Assembly (NCBI GenBank): GCA_002171975.2
Contig: NHIO02000019.1
Location: 1 to 32,978, forward strand
From: Flavobacteriales bacterium TMED191
GTDB lineage: Bacteria; Bacteroidota; Bacteroidia; Flavobacteriales; TMED113
Length of the DNA: 32,978 nucleotides
Direction of reading: 5' to 3'
Shown: piece by piece, positions 1-10,785 of the stretch
How positions within the stretch are numbered: position 1 is the stretch's first letter
How the letters are laid out: every line of letters begins with the position of its first letter
Notes under the pieces: model-generated
What the model saw: the letters and a program-made list of their open reading frames with translations, nothing else
Databases searched by the model: none
What the model was told of the DNA's origin: nothing
Program-made: the position numbers and the translations under genes

Positions 1-142
1 AGGATAGCTTTTTTTCAAAACTATCAACTTCCAATCCTTGAATATACGACCCAGAAGTAATGACGTTTTTAATTTTTTTATCAATAGTGGATGCATGACT
101 ATTATACATTGAAACCACATCTACCATATGAATTTTTTTCAT
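1..142 (-). CDS. DegT/DnrJ/EryC1/StrS-family aminotransferase, N-terminal fragment
   Basis: The first 47 codons of a gene that runs off the left edge. The N-terminus begins MKKIHMVDVVSMYN and continues with an IDKKIKNVITSGSYIQG stretch and a following E-V-D-x-F-E-K-K-L segment. This matches the usual opening of DegT/DnrJ/EryC1/StrS PLP-dependent sugar aminotransferases, in which a short conserved segment is followed by a helix, an 'SG.(Y/F)I.G' turn and 'v..FE..la'. Those enzymes usually transaminate nucleotide-linked keto-sugars for cell-surface polysaccharide. The PLP lysine and the rest of the fold lie outside the window, so substrate and completeness cannot be judged. The ATG is 10 nt after the sprA stop on the same strand, so it is probably the distal gene of that transcription unit. 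Confidence 0.7.
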   Translation of the reverse strand, partial: MKKIHMVDVVSMYNSHASTIDKKIKNVITSGSYIQGLEVDSFEKKLS

Positions 143-152
143 AACACTTATT

Positions 153-3100
153 TTACATTAATGTAAATCTTAAACTAACACCCACGTTGGTGTTTGATGT
201 AGGAAATGACGATGAAACAACATAATCAGTCACTACTTGATCATAAAATAATTTTAAATTAACTCTATTATTCACTACATAATCAGCTGAAAACTTCAAT
301 GTAATTAAAGACTGACCAGAAGTTGGTTGATTACTTTCTTCTTCAATACGGCGAATAATTGTTTTGTTATTTCTGATAGAAATATCTGCTCTTAAATCTA
401 AGTCACTACTAACTTGCTTTTGACCAGAACCACCATCAAACATAAGTTGAACACCTTGCACACGATAACCAAAACCAAATACATACTCATATCCTTTAAC
501 TTCTGTAATTTGACTATTTGATAAACTCAAACTGATTGTTCTATCTTGCTTATACTCAAAGCGAGTAGTCATACTATTTTTCATTGTTAAATCTAATTTG
601 AAAAAAGGAGCAAACTGCTCAGTTATATTAATTTGATCAATTTGAAATTCACTTATAAAATTATTATTCGAGTCATATAATTGGTCCTCAAATAATAAGT
701 TACTTATAAATGAACCAACTGAGTAGCTAGAACGATAGCTATGGCTCATAGTTACGTTCTTAAATGATCGTTTAATCCATGGAACTTTTGTAAAACCATT
801 AAAATTAATATTCCAATTAGGCATAGGAATGGAGGGAAATTTATTTAAAAATTGTTTATTGGGATTAACACCCGAATAAGCGGCTAAAAATGCTGGAATC
901 ATTACATCTTGTGAATTTGGTCCATAGCCATCAGGGTATGAGTTAGTATTATTATTAAAGGCTGTACCATCAGCTAATCTTTGAGCAATATCATATCTAT
1001 AATTAATGAAGTTGTCAAACAAAGAAGATGAATTATCAATTCGATCTTTTACAAATGCAGTTTTTATGGGTAAAAAAGAAATATTAAAATTACCGGTTCT
1101 AGAGTTACTTACATGTTCAAAAATCGGACTACCAGCAATTGCACTAGGAGAGTTTCTAAAATACTCATTTTCATTTATTGTATATCTTCTAGATGCAGTT
1201 AACATAATTTTAAAACGACTTATTGGCTCAACTGTAGCTCTAATATTAAGATTATTTGAAAATGTATTTGTATATAAATTGTTTAAATCTGGATTTGATG
1301 TAATCCAATTATTATTTGCTGCGGGGATTCTAATATCATTTTGACTTCCTAGTACAAAACCCAATGTTGGAGCAGAACTAGATAAAGGATTATTTAAACC
1401 AAAGAAATCTGCTTGTGGTAAGAATCCAGGTAATAAAGTTCCATTTGTTTCGGTGTAAGAAAAGGAAATATTTTTTAAACTAAACACACTTTTGACAATT
1501 GATTTTAAGATTACACTGCTTTTTTGATTAGTTTCTTTTTGATTAGTTATATTTTGACTTCTGGAGTTAATTCTTGATCTATCTTGTGAGTTGTTAGTGG
1601 ATAACATTTTTTTCAAGAATGGAACTTTATTATATAAGGATGTTAAGTTAAACTGTGTATTTACTCGAGTGGAATTATTATTCTGAATAGTGTTTCCAAA
1701 ATCTTCTGCTGCTAATGAACTAGATCTCCAATCATAGCCAGCATCATAATTTACACTTGTATTAATCCAACTCAAAATAGGAATTTTACTAATAGGCAAA
1801 TTATAACGAATATCAAAGTTATGATGATATTCTGTAGGGCGACCGAGAGAAAAGATATTCGAAAATAAACTATCACGCTTTTGTTTTGTATCGATTCTAC
1901 CATAAGGTTCATCAACGATTGAATGACTTCTTGCAGAGAAATTTAATTTAACAGACCTTGACAAATCATACTTCATATTATAGATTCGACTCATCGTAAA
2001 CAACTTACTATACATCTCAGGCAAATCTATATCAACATTAGATGTGTTTCTCATTTTTGTTTCTAAATAAGATCTATTTAGGTCTGTTCTAAATGAAAAT
2101 TGTTTAGGTAAAGTATAAAAATTTAAATCCTTTATTAATCTTAAATACTTTGCTTTTTTTAAAAACTTAACTTTAGAAAAAGGTTTAATATTTTTAGGTT
2201 GAGTATTGAAATTATAACCTAAACCACCATTAAAATCCTTTCTAATAGAGTACTCTGTATTTATACTTCGACTAAAGATTTCATTATAAGAATAACTCAA
2301 AGTAAAGTTTTCTATGTCATAAATTTTTGAATTATTTTGGCCAAGTGCACGCTCTTTTCTAACATTAGTAAAATTAATACTTTTTATTTTGGTATAATCC
2401 TGTACAATTTGTTTTATCGAATCTTTTTCTGACTTTGTATCATATGCATCTAAACTAGCACTTAACAAAATATCTGGATCCAATGGATTATATTGTGGAT
2501 TTTCAACAGATTCTGAAACAGATATATACATTGGAAGTTTAATATTAGACTTTTCAGGAAATAACTCTCCTAATTCTAGACTAGCTGTTAAATTATAACG
2601 CTTGGATTCGTTAAGATTTCTTTCAGAAATATTTTTTTCCAAACTACCAAAACCAACAGTACTCATCGACCCTGCAAAAGCTAAATTTGCAAAGTCAGCT
2701 AATCTCAATCTCACCTGAGTTCTAGCTGCCCAGCCACCCTTTTCGTTAAAATCGCTTAATCTTAATTCATTAACCCAAACTTCACCCGATTTAGATGTAC
2801 CGTTACCAGACCCAGGATTTCTGACTCCAATCATTATTGTTTTTACATTTCCTAGATTTGGATTTCCTTTTATTGAAATAGTATTTTCATTTTCGTCAAA
2901 ACTATATATATCTTGATATGTAAATTCACTATTCACACGCATAGAATCATTTCTTAATTGTTTTACTGATTGTAATAATTCAAGAGGTATGTTAATTCTA
3001 TTTTGTGATGGCCATATCAACTGTGGGTCTGAATCACCCCATTGAGTAATTTTTAATGGTATTTCATATTCATAATAATTACTAATATAGTCTGTGCCTA

Positions 3101-6100
3101 TTCGTAAAAACAAATTCAAAGAATCATCTTCTAAACCATTCTCCTGAATACTTTCTAAGTGACTATACATTTCAATTGTTTTATAATTACGCATATCCAT
3201 ACTAACATTTTTAAATGCTGCACGGGAATCGCCATCCTCTAAATCAATTATTTTTAAGACCATTGACTGTTCATTTTGTTGCTGCAGGCTAGTTGCACCA
3301 TAATATGTTTCTCTTTGAATACCGGGTGGGAGTACATATGGAACAGGAAAACGTGATCCATTTTCTTCAAAATTTACAACCGATATATCAAATTGCGTGG
3401 TACCATTATTAATATCCAAATCATTCAAATCATTTAAATATCTACGCCATTCTCCTCTTACTAAATCAAATGATGCAAACCTACATACTATGCTTTCATT
3501 AAATCCACTAAAAAATGTTCTAATAAATCTAATCGACTTAAAATCCTGAATACTACCAATTTTATCACTGTAAGATTGTATAGGAATTTTAAACTGTATC
3601 CATCTAGCATTATTATTTGGTCCTACATTATCAATTATGTCATTTATATAATTTGAACCTATTTCTAAACTTTCAGGTTTTAATGAAATTTTATATTGAT
3701 AATAACTCTCAACTTCACTTAAAGTTTGGTCGTTATTAATATCCTCAACATCTGGTAAATTTGTAGAAGATGTTGGATATTCCTCAGTTGATTGCTCTGA
3801 AGTTGGTGAATTTCCTTGAACTCCGTTATAATTCTTATATCTTTCTAAGATTGATGTTTCATTATTATCAAAATCCGAACTTCTAAAATATTTAAAATTA
3901 TCAGATGAAGGATCCTCAAATGCTTTTTGGTATGCTAATGTATTCTCTCCAAAATAATTAAAAACTCGGTCTACATAAGAAATATTAACACCTCCATTTT
4001 CGTATGTAAATGATCTTTCATTTTCATCATCTAATCCATCATAACCTAAATCTTGATTAATTCTTGCACCCTCATTATTATCAAAAGCATTTACTAAAGA
4101 TTGAATTGATGGGACCCGTCCCCAAACTGTCGTATCTATATTATTATCCGAACCATCAATAGATAATCCGTTCTCAAAACTTTTTCTTGAATCCTTTAAA
4201 ATATCCTCCGATATATTCCCTAAATTGAGGTATAAATAACCTCCGTCATGATTTGGATTGTCTAGAAAGGGATCTAACATCCAGAACTCTATAAACTCAA
4301 TGTTGGCTGCTTCGAAGTCATTAGTTTCTATTTTTCTTGTTATACCACCCCATCTACTTTCAGGTGAATTTAAATCTCCAAACTCATTAATACCTGCAGA
4401 ATAAATTGAAGGTTCAACATCAAAATTATATGGACCTCTTTCAGCAGGATAAAAAGCTACATCAAAGGTTCTTAATCTTTGTGGTTGACCATTAACAATA
4501 TCTTTGTTTGGAAAAATTTCAGTTATTAAAACCTCTCTTACATAATTGTTTTCTTGTTGACCAGGATCATTACTAATGTGTGATGGAGTTATTGAGCTAT
4601 TTCTTTGAAATAAAGGGTCTATTACATACCATGCTAATTTGGCTCTATTATATCCATATTCAATATTATTGCTTTGAAATGCCTCAGCGAAATACCCCTC
4701 TGCATTATTTAAATTGCCTGTAGGGGCAGAAGATAAAGACCATGCAGTTGAATTTCTAATATCAATAACAGACTGACTATTTTCAAAATCATCAATGTAA
4801 GAAGTACCCGTGTCATCAATATTTATGGAATTCGGATGTCCAGGAATAAAATAAGCAAATTCTGAGTTTACCGCAATATTAGATGTTTCCTTTGTTTCTA
4901 TTAATGGTAATTTATCAATTAATTTTGTTAAAAAACGTGAATCTCTTGAGAAGGAACTATTTAAACCTACTATTGTATTTGAAATTGGCTCATCTCCAAT
5001 ATTAATTTTTTGAGTTAGGGGCTTTTCTGTTAAGTTTAAAGCACTTACTCCTAAAATGAAATCTTTATTGAATCTATAATCTAAATGTGCACCCATAAAT
5101 CTCTTTGATTGGAAATTAAATAAAGAATTATTTTCTAATGTGATTCTGATTGGTTCAGAAGAACTTAACACACCCTCATCAATAATCCTAACTCTACCCA
5201 TTGTATAATCAACAGTATAATGGATATTTTCCTCTAAGGATCGGCCTCCAGATGTAACTTTAACTGAACCATCAGGAATATTCATTGCATTTAATGATAT
5301 CTCAGACCCGATAGATGATTTGTACTGACCACGAAGTAAAAATTTATTTAATTCTGCCAACTGTTGTGCGGCAGCTTGTGTTGAGTCATAGAGTGCATCA
5401 AAACAATAATTATTTGCAAGATTATCAGTACTTGGAAAATCACAATTATCACCAAATTTCTCCCTCAAGTAACAACCAAATGGCTCCAACATTGGAAAAT
5501 ATACTCGTCCGTTTGATGAATTAATTAATATGCCATCGAGAAAATCAAAAACACCATCAGATCCTGGGTCATTATTAGAATTTAAATTATCAACATTAAA
5601 AACTTGTAATAAAGGAGTGTTAATAATACCTTGCGGTCCTTCAGTTAAAAAGTTGACTGGTGCTCCAAGCTCTGGATTTTCATATAAAATGTCTAAAATA
5701 AAATCTTGTTGATTTATTTGATACGCACCTAAAGAATAAACATTTTTCATTAATAAATTCCAATTAGGCTCATTTACGTCTAGCACTGTAGATTTCAACA
5801 ATTTCAACATTAAAGTATTGGGTGATGTCAAGTCAGTAGAAAACTCCCCTACTTGATATGTAACTCCTCCACTAGTGTATTGAAAGGCTACCGCTAACAC
5901 TTCATCCGAATTTAATGCTTGATTTAATGAAATAAAACCTAACTGGGCATGATAAGAATACTCAGAACTTGATAATCTTCTTGCATTTTCTATTTTCTCA
6001 TAATCAATTGCTTGATCAAAAAAATTATTACCATCTAAGGTATACTGTGAAAAAGCAGATGTAATTTCATCAATTAATCTTATAGAATCACCCGTTTCGG

Positions 6101-7229
6101 AAGCCACATTTTCAATAAAACTACCATTAGGATTTAATGAATTATTTGCATTGCTGGGATAATAAGGAGGAAAAGCAACCTGATCGACTACAACGAGCGG
6201 ACTAGACAGGTTTTGAGCTTCTCCAAGATCTTGAAATGCTAATATATTCCTTGTATTTATAGTTGAAGAATTTTTATTAGTAATATAAACTTCTATTTTA
6301 GTGATATTTATTGGTGAAGTAATAATAGGCAAGTTCTGCATGGCCGCATTATAATTCTCATAAAAGTACTGTGACAAGAAAAAATGTTTATTAGATTCAT
6401 AATTATCAATCGATAGCTCAAAATCTGTCAATTGTGCCCCTCCTTGAATTTCAATCGATGAAGTCTCACTTTTTTGTTCAGAAAAAACAGTAGTTAATGT
6501 TGTTTTACCAAATTGGAACTTGGTTTTTACCCCAAATAAACTTTGGGCACCTGTAATTAAAGAACCAGCTAATGGTAAGCTAACATTACCTAACTCAATT
6601 TTTTTTACTATATCATCATCATCACCCGTATACTCTAATTTAATTTCATTTTCGAATTCAAATGTAGCTTCTGTGTCATAATTTGCACGCAATTGCAATT
6701 TGTCACCAATTGTTCCAACTACATTCATTTGTATTCTTTCATCAAAATTAAAAGATGTTGTTTTTCTTTGTTGTTCTGGTAATGCGGGGTTATCTATTTT
6801 ATTTATGACACCCGAAAAAATTAACTCTGCTGAACCTTGAGGTTTAATATCAACAAGAGAACCACCGAAAACCTTATTAATTAATTGACCACTAGAATTT
6901 ACTTTCCCTAAATCATCACTAATTCTGTTTCTACTAATTCGTTCTTTCCAGTAATTATTAAATTTTTGTTTAAATAGATACTTACGATATTCCTCAACTG
7001 AAAAATATCTAGGTAAAGACATAGTGTGTCCTCCTATAAATTTAGTGATAAATATCAAATCACTATCATCATCATATTGTACGCTATCAATAAAATTTTC
7101 AGGGGATTCTATCCAATTTAAATTGAGCCCAGAATTGGGTATGCTATCATTTTGACAGAACATTTTTCCATAACAAAAAACAACTAGTAACAATACTGTG
7201 AGTCTTATATTTTTAGCAAAGAAAACCAA
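153..7229 (-). CDS. sprA: Cell-surface protein SprA, type IX secretion translocon
   Basis: A 2358-residue outer-membrane protein. SprA is known in Flavobacteria as the giant single-chain beta-barrel through which type IX (Por) secretion cargo crosses the outer membrane. The length is close to the family norm. The N-terminus has a signal peptide (NIR, then a leucine/valine core, ending near FCQ at about residue 26). It is followed by the conserved SprA N-terminal block (GSLVDIKPQGSAELIFSG, then NYDTEATFEFENEIKLEY, about residues 125-200) and long strand-rich repeats ending in a beta-strand (GVSLRFTLM). The chosen start is a TTG: it is the first possible start after the ruvA stop, and the next in-frame ATG (codon 23) would destroy the signal peptide. 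It lies 3 nt after ruvA. The reading frame is intact across 7 kb. A secreted protein with a type IX sorting domain lies at 10847. Confidence 0.95.
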   Translation of the reverse strand: MVFFAKNIRLTVLLLVVFCYGKMFCQNDSIPNSGLNLNWIESPENFIDSVQYDDDSDLIFITKFIGGHTMSLPRYFSVEEYRKYLFKQKFNNYWKERISRNRISDDLGKVNSSGQLINKVFGGSLVDIKPQGSAELIFSGVINKIDNPALPEQQRKTTSFNFDERIQMNVVGTIGDKLQLRANYDTEATFEFENEIKLEYTGDDDDIVKKIELGNVSLPLAGSLITGAQSLFGVKTKFQFGKTTLTTVFSEQKSETSSIEIQGGAQLTDFELSIDNYESNKHFFLSQYFYENYNAAMQNLPIITSPINITKIEVYITNKNSSTINTRNILAFQDLGEAQNLSSPLVVVDQVAFPPYYPSNANNSLNPNGSFIENVASETGDSIRLIDEITSAFSQYTLDGNNFFDQAIDYEKIENARRLSSSEYSYHAQLGFISLNQALNSDEVLAVAFQYTSGGVTYQVGEFSTDLTSPNTLMLKLLKSTVLDVNEPNWNLLMKNVYSLGAYQINQQDFILDILYENPELGAPVNFLTEGPQGIINTPLLQVFNVDNLNSNNDPGSDGVFDFLDGILINSSNGRVYFPMLEPFGCYLREKFGDNCDFPSTDNLANNYCFDALYDSTQAAAQQLAELNKFLLRGQYKSSIGSEISLNAMNIPDGSVKVTSGGRSLEENIHYTVDYTMGRVRIIDEGVLSSSEPIRITLENNSLFNFQSKRFMGAHLDYRFNKDFILGVSALNLTEKPLTQKINIGDEPISNTIVGLNSSFSRDSRFLTKLIDKLPLIETKETSNIAVNSEFAYFIPGHPNSINIDDTGTSYIDDFENSQSVIDIRNSTAWSLSSAPTGNLNNAEGYFAEAFQSNNIEYGYNRAKLAWYVIDPLFQRNSSITPSHISNDPGQQENNYVREVLITEIFPNKDIVNGQPQRLRTFDVAFYPAERGPYNFDVEPSIYSAGINEFGDLNSPESRWGGITRKIETNDFEAANIEFIEFWMLDPFLDNPNHDGGYLYLNLGNISEDILKDSRKSFENGLSIDGSDNNIDTTVWGRVPSIQSLVNAFDNNEGARINQDLGYDGLDDENERSFTYENGGVNISYVDRVFNYFGENTLAYQKAFEDPSSDNFKYFRSSDFDNNETSILERYKNYNGVQGNSPTSEQSTEEYPTSSTNLPDVEDINNDQTLSEVESYYQYKISLKPESLEIGSNYINDIIDNVGPNNNARWIQFKIPIQSYSDKIGSIQDFKSIRFIRTFFSGFNESIVCRFASFDLVRGEWRRYLNDLNDLDINNGTTQFDISVVNFEENGSRFPVPYVLPPGIQRETYYGATSLQQQNEQSMVLKIIDLEDGDSRAAFKNVSMDMRNYKTIEMYSHLESIQENGLEDDSLNLFLRIGTDYISNYYEYEIPLKITQWGDSDPQLIWPSQNRINIPLELLQSVKQLRNDSMRVNSEFTYQDIYSFDENENTISIKGNPNLGNVKTIMIGVRNPGSGNGTSKSGEVWVNELRLSDFNEKGGWAARTQVRLRLADFANLAFAGSMSTVGFGSLEKNISERNLNESKRYNLTASLELGELFPEKSNIKLPMYISVSESVENPQYNPLDPDILLSASLDAYDTKSEKDSIKQIVQDYTKIKSINFTNVRKERALGQNNSKIYDIENFTLSYSYNEIFSRSINTEYSIRKDFNGGLGYNFNTQPKNIKPFSKVKFLKKAKYLRLIKDLNFYTLPKQFSFRTDLNRSYLETKMRNTSNVDIDLPEMYSKLFTMSRIYNMKYDLSRSVKLNFSARSHSIVDEPYGRIDTKQKRDSLFSNIFSLGRPTEYHHNFDIRYNLPISKIPILSWINTSVNYDAGYDWRSSSLAAEDFGNTIQNNNSTRVNTQFNLTSLYNKVPFLKKMLSTNNSQDRSRINSRSQNITNQKETNQKSSVILKSIVKSVFSLKNISFSYTETNGTLLPGFLPQADFFGLNNPLSSSAPTLGFVLGSQNDIRIPAANNNWITSNPDLNNLYTNTFSNNLNIRATVEPISRFKIMLTASRRYTINENEYFRNSPSAIAGSPIFEHVSNSRTGNFNISFLPIKTAFVKDRIDNSSSLFDNFINYRYDIAQRLADGTAFNNNTNSYPDGYGPNSQDVMIPAFLAAYSGVNPNKQFLNKFPSIPMPNWNINFNGFTKVPWIKRSFKNVTMSHSYRSSYSVGSFISNLLFEDQLYDSNNNFISEFQIDQINITEQFAPFFKLDLTMKNSMTTRFEYKQDRTISLSLSNSQITEVKGYEYVFGFGYRVQGVQLMFDGGSGQKQVSSDLDLRADISIRNNKTIIRRIEEESNQPTSGQSLITLKFSADYVVNNRVNLKLFYDQVVTDYVVSSSFPTSNTNVGVSLRFTLM

Positions 7230-7232
7230 ATT

Positions 7233-7823
7233 TTAAAGATGTTTTAAGGCCATTTTAATTACTTCTTCAACGGAAAAATTCGGATTTTCTTGTGTAATTT
7301 TTTCAACAACCTGATTTGTCTTTTTTGTTGAAAAACCTAATTTTTCTAATGCATACAATGTTTCTTGCTTTACAACACTTTTAGCAGAAACAGAACTGTC
7401 AGATGTAAATGTGGTATTGTTACTAATCTTATCTTTTAAATCAATTATAATCCTTTGAGCAGATTTCAAACCTATACCTTTAACACTTTTTAATGCACTT
7501 ACGTCCTCAGTAACAATTACTTTTTCTAGTTCATTAGGACTAAGAGAAGATAGAATCATTCTTGCAGTGGATGCACCAACACCAGAAACTGATAATAATA
7601 AAATAAAACATTCCCTCTCTTTCTTATCTAAAAAACCAAATAAAGTATGGGAATCTTCTTTAACCGAAAGATAGGTGTAAAACATATAAATGTCCGATTT
7701 TTTTTTATCAAACTGTGTATATGTATTTAAAGAAATGTTTAAAAAATAACCTATCCCATTACAATCTAAGACAACATATGTTGGGGATATCTCTACTATA
7801 TTTCCTTTTAAAAAAGTAATCAT
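7233..7823 (-). CDS. ruvA: Holliday junction branch-migration protein RuvA
   Basis: 196 residues, the usual RuvA length. RuvA binds the four-way junction as a tetramer and loads the RuvB motor. The OB-fold domain (about 1-64) opens MITFLKGNIVEISPTYVVLD. The helix-hairpin-helix region (about 70-135) contains LLSVSGVGASTARMIL and LKSVKGIGLKSAQRI, the two glycine-rich hairpins that touch DNA. The C-terminal RuvB-interacting domain (about 150-196) ends EVIKMALKHL. It starts at ATG 3 nt after maeB and ends 3 nt before sprA, so it is embedded in that string. Its partner ruvB is not adjacent but lies 8 kb away on the same strand (15960-16985). Split ruvA/ruvB is common in Bacteroidota. Confidence 0.96.
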   Translation of the reverse strand: MITFLKGNIVEISPTYVVLDCNGIGYFLNISLNTYTQFDKKKSDIYMFYTYLSVKEDSHTLFGFLDKKERECFILLLSVSGVGASTARMILSSLSPNELEKVIVTEDVSALKSVKGIGLKSAQRIIIDLKDKISNNTTFTSDSSVSAKSVVKQETLYALEKLGFSTKKTNQVVEKITQENPNFSVEEVIKMALKHL

Positions 7824-7826
7824 AAT

Positions 7827-10088
7827 TTATTTTCTTTCGTTTGCATCCACTGAAGCAATAGTTGCCATGTGGACTATTTCATTAACACTACTTTCTAATT
7901 GCAAAATATGAACTGATTTTTTCATACCCAGTAAAACAGGGCCCATGGTCTCTACATTTGATAATTCCTGTAGAATTTTATATGCAACATTTCCAGCAAC
8001 TAAATTGGGAAAAATTAAAGTATTCACTTTTTTATCTTGAAGTTTAGAAAATGGAAACACCCCTTTTCTTTTTTCTGAATTTAAGGCAAAATTAGCCTGC
8101 ATTTCTCCATCAACAATTAAAGAAGGATAATCTGCTTGTATGCGTTTAACAACTTTTTGAATTTTTAATGTTTCTTTATCTCTAGATGAACCAAAATTAG
8201 AATAAGATAGGAGAGATATAACAGGTTTTATCCCAAATCTTTTTACTGCATCTGCAGTTAATAAAGTAATCTCTAATAACTGATCTTCAGTGGGATTTTT
8301 ATTAATAGTGGTATCAGCGAAAAAAATAGGTCCTTTTTTAGTCACGACAATATATATACCTGCCAATATATTAGACTGTTTACCTACAATTTCTAGAGGG
8401 GGTTTAAGTGCCTCGGGGTAACTCCTTGTACTACCAGACAATAATACATCTGCCTCATTATTGACTAACATCATAGAGCCAAAATATGACCTGTCCCTCA
8501 TAATTCTTCTAGCTTGATTTTTAGTAACTCCTTTTCTTTCTCTCATATTCCAATACAAATCAGCAAAGGCGTGCCGTTTTAATCTCATCTTTTCACTTTT
8601 AACATCAATAACATCAATTCCTTCTAAATTTATACCTGCTTCTTCAGATAAACTATTAATAAATGACTTATTTCCGAGTAAAATTGGTGTACACAAGTTT
8701 TCAGTTTTTAATATCTCAGCAGCTTTTAAAATGTTGTAATTATCTGCTTCTACAAATAAAACTTTCTTTCTATTTTCCTTAGCAATCCTATTAAAACCTC
8801 TTATTAACTGATTATCTAAACCTAACTTATCAATTAAATGGTCTTCATATTTTTGCCAATCAGTTATTTCTTTTTTTGCAACACCAGATTTTATTGCTGC
8901 TTTTGCAACTGCAATTGATACTCTGGTTATTAACCTAGGGTCATTTGGCTTTGGTATGATATAATCCGGTCCAAATGTTAAATTTTTACCATGATAAGCT
9001 AAATTAACATCTTCAGGAACATTTTCTTTAGCAAGGGATGAAATTGCACGAACAGCTGCAAGCTTCATAGATTCATTAATTTCAGTTGCTCTAACATCAA
9101 GTGCCCCTCGAAAAATATATGGAAATCCGAGCACATTATTTACTTGATTAGGATAGTCAGATCTTCCAGTAGCCATGATGGCATCAGGTCTAGCTTTTTT
9201 TGCATCATTATAAGGTATCTCGGGGTCTGGGTTAGCCATTGCAAACACTAGTGGATCTTTTTTCATGGTTTTTAGCATTTTTTTAGTAACTGTATTACCA
9301 ACCGATAACCCAATAAAAACATCTGCGTTTTTTATTGCATCTGACAAAGTATATAATCTTCTATTTATAGAAAACTTCTTTTTTTCTTTATTCAAATCCA
9401 ACCTGTCCTTTCTAACAACCCCCTTACTGTCGCATAAAACTATATTTTTTCTTTTAACTCCTAATCTAATATAAAGCTTTAAACATGATATAGCTGCTGC
9501 TCCTGCTCCATTAACAACTACTTTTATTTTATCAATTTTTTTATTTGTAAGTTCTAATCCATTTAATAAAGCAGCTGCAGATATAATAGCTGTGCCATGT
9601 TGGTCATCATGCATTACAGGAATAGAAAGTTCATCACTTAATCTTTTTTCAATTTCAAAACACTCAGGGGATTTAATGTCTTCTAAATTGATACCACCAA
9701 AAGTAGGAGAGATTGCCTTGACAGTTTGAACAAATGATTCAATATCATCAACATTCAGTTCAATATCAAAAACATCTATATCTGCATATATTTTAAATAA
9801 CAAACCTTTACCCTCCATAACAGGTTTTGCTGCTTCTGGTCCAATATCACCTAATCCTAACACGGCTGAACCATTCGTAACAACAGCAACTAAATTTCCT
9901 TTAGATGTATATTTGTAAACATCGCTTTTTCTTTTAGCAATGCTCTTACACGGTTCCGCAACACCTGGAGAGTATGCGAGCGCTAAATCTCTTTGTGTTC
10001 TATATCTCTTTGTAGGAACTACTTCAATTTTTCCAGGTCTTTTCTTAGAGTGAAAATCTAGTGCTTCTCTTCTGTTTATTTCAGGCAT
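7827..10088 (-). CDS. maeB: NADP-dependent malic enzyme, MaeB type (malic domain + phosphotransacetylase-like domain)
   Basis: 753 residues with the two-domain MaeB architecture: a malic enzyme that oxidatively decarboxylates malate to pyruvate with NADP, fused to a phosphate acetyltransferase-like regulatory domain. Visible malic-enzyme motifs are YSPGVAEPC (39-47), the [13 protein letters not shown] segment (71-83), the metal-binding EDIKSPECF (136-144), HDDQHGTA (160-167), the dinucleotide-binding VVNGAGAAA (191-199) and FAMANPDPE (282-290). The second domain begins near residue 440 ([11 protein letters not shown]) and runs to the end. In studied MaeB enzymes this domain usually senses acetyl-CoA rather than catalysing; that is family knowledge and not testable here. 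The gene supplies pyruvate and NADPH from the TCA cycle. ATG start, 14 nt after the lipoprotein gene; ruvA follows at 3 nt. Confidence 0.95.
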   Translation of the reverse strand: MPEINRREALDFHSKKRPGKIEVVPTKRYRTQRDLALAYSPGVAEPCKSIAKRKSDVYKYTSKGNLVAVVTNGSAVLGLGDIGPEAAKPVMEGKGLLFKIYADIDVFDIELNVDDIESFVQTVKAISPTFGGINLEDIKSPECFEIEKRLSDELSIPVMHDDQHGTAIISAAALLNGLELTNKKIDKIKVVVNGAGAAAISCLKLYIRLGVKRKNIVLCDSKGVVRKDRLDLNKEKKKFSINRRLYTLSDAIKNADVFIGLSVGNTVTKKMLKTMKKDPLVFAMANPDPEIPYNDAKKARPDAIMATGRSDYPNQVNNVLGFPYIFRGALDVRATEINESMKLAAVRAISSLAKENVPEDVNLAYHGKNLTFGPDYIIPKPNDPRLITRVSIAVAKAAIKSGVAKKEITDWQKYEDHLIDKLGLDNQLIRGFNRIAKENRKKVLFVEADNYNILKAAEILKTENLCTPILLGNKSFINSLSEEAGINLEGIDVIDVKSEKMRLKRHAFADLYWNMRERKGVTKNQARRIMRDRSYFGSMMLVNNEADVLLSGSTRSYPEALKPPLEIVGKQSNILAGIYIVVTKKGPIFFADTTINKNPTEDQLLEITLLTADAVKRFGIKPVISLLSYSNFGSSRDKETLKIQKVVKRIQADYPSLIVDGEMQANFALNSEKRKGVFPFSKLQDKKVNTLIFPNLVAGNVAYKILQELSNVETMGPVLLGMKKSVHILQLESSVNEIVHMATIASVDANERK

Positions 10089-10102
10089 AAATTATTCTTT
10101 TT

Positions 10103-10711
10103 TTAATTAACAGTGTATGTAATATTTACCTGCGTATTTTGCACAGGATTATTTTGAAGATAAAACCTATATGTAACTTCGTATACTCCTGGAATATCAG
10201 TCTGTAAGTAAGCCTTAAAATAATCATCTTCTTCAAATGGATTTAATGATAAAGGATTTGGTGCTGTATCGGTTGATGAAGGGAAACAAATTTCATTAAA
10301 ACAAAAGTATACTGTCACATCCTCTTTTAATTGATTATTAAAAATTTTTCTAACAATTAAGTCATTCATTATCTCACAAGAAGAATTTCTTAGATATATT
10401 TTTGCAACAAGTTCATCACCTACTGAACCCAAAATTTGATCCTCTAAGTATGTAATTTCAATCGGATTAGGCAGTGCATCTGATTCATAAAAACAATCGT
10501 TATTATTACACAAAGCCTCTATATTGTAATTACAAGCAGCTGAATCAGTACAACCATCTGGCAAAATACACGAACCATCATCCTCAGTTGCAGAAGCATC
10601 ATAATTACATGCTGTATTATCAATACAGCCAAGAACTGGACCCTCTGGAGGACAAGCAATAAAAATTAACATACTAAAGGCAAACATATATTTGATAAAT
10701 AAAACTTTCAT
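10103..10711 (-). CDS. Small secreted lipoprotein with two Cys-rich GC(I/T)D..ACNY(D/N) repeats
   Basis: About 202 residues using the ATG at 10711. An in-frame TTG at 10744 is possible, but the ATG gives a clean lipoprotein signal (MKVLFIKYMFAFSMLIFIAC, Cys20). The TTG would also lie upstream of the transcription start predicted from the promoter box at 10742-10749. After the lipobox come two tandem cysteine-rich units: GCIDNTACNYD...DDGSC (about 28-48) and GCTDSAACNYN...NNNDC (about 53-73), each with four cysteines at similar spacing. Such units recur, often in long arrays, in secreted proteins of marine Bacteroidota. The rest (about 80-202) looks like an all-beta domain ending in QNTQVNITYTVN. 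Function is unknown. Export and acylation to the periplasmic or surface face of a membrane is inferred. It is the first gene of the maeB-ruvA-sprA string. Confidence 0.8.
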   Translation of the reverse strand: MKVLFIKYMFAFSMLIFIACPPEGPVLGCIDNTACNYDASATEDDGSCILPDGCTDSAACNYNIEALCNNNDCFYESDALPNPIEITYLEDQILGSVGDELVAKIYLRNSSCEIMNDLIVRKIFNNQLKEDVTVYFCFNEICFPSSTDTAPNPLSLNPFEEDDYFKAYLQTDIPGVYEVTYRFYLQNNPVQNTQVNITYTVN

Positions 10712-10741
10712 AGAATAATTAATTTTAAGTTGACATGTTAA

Positions 10742-10749
10742 CAAATTTA
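10742..10749 (-). promoter_or_regulatory. Candidate Bacteroidota -7 promoter box (TAAATTTG)
   Basis: Read on the minus strand, TAAATTTG is an exact match to the Bacteroidota TAnnTTTG element. An ATTG lies about 23 nt upstream as a weak -33 candidate. It would place the transcript start near 10736, about 25 nt before the lipoprotein ATG, and could drive the lipoprotein-maeB-ruvA-sprA unit. A single 8-bp match in AT-rich DNA is weak evidence. Confidence 0.4.
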
Positions 10750-10785
10750 ATCATTATTAGAGTATTTCACTGCAATTAACAGAAT

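Noticed and set aside
1006..1344. Plus-strand frame of 112 codons opposite sprA
   Set aside because: It is a shadow of sprA; the translation has no recognisable domain and the sense frame is clearly real.
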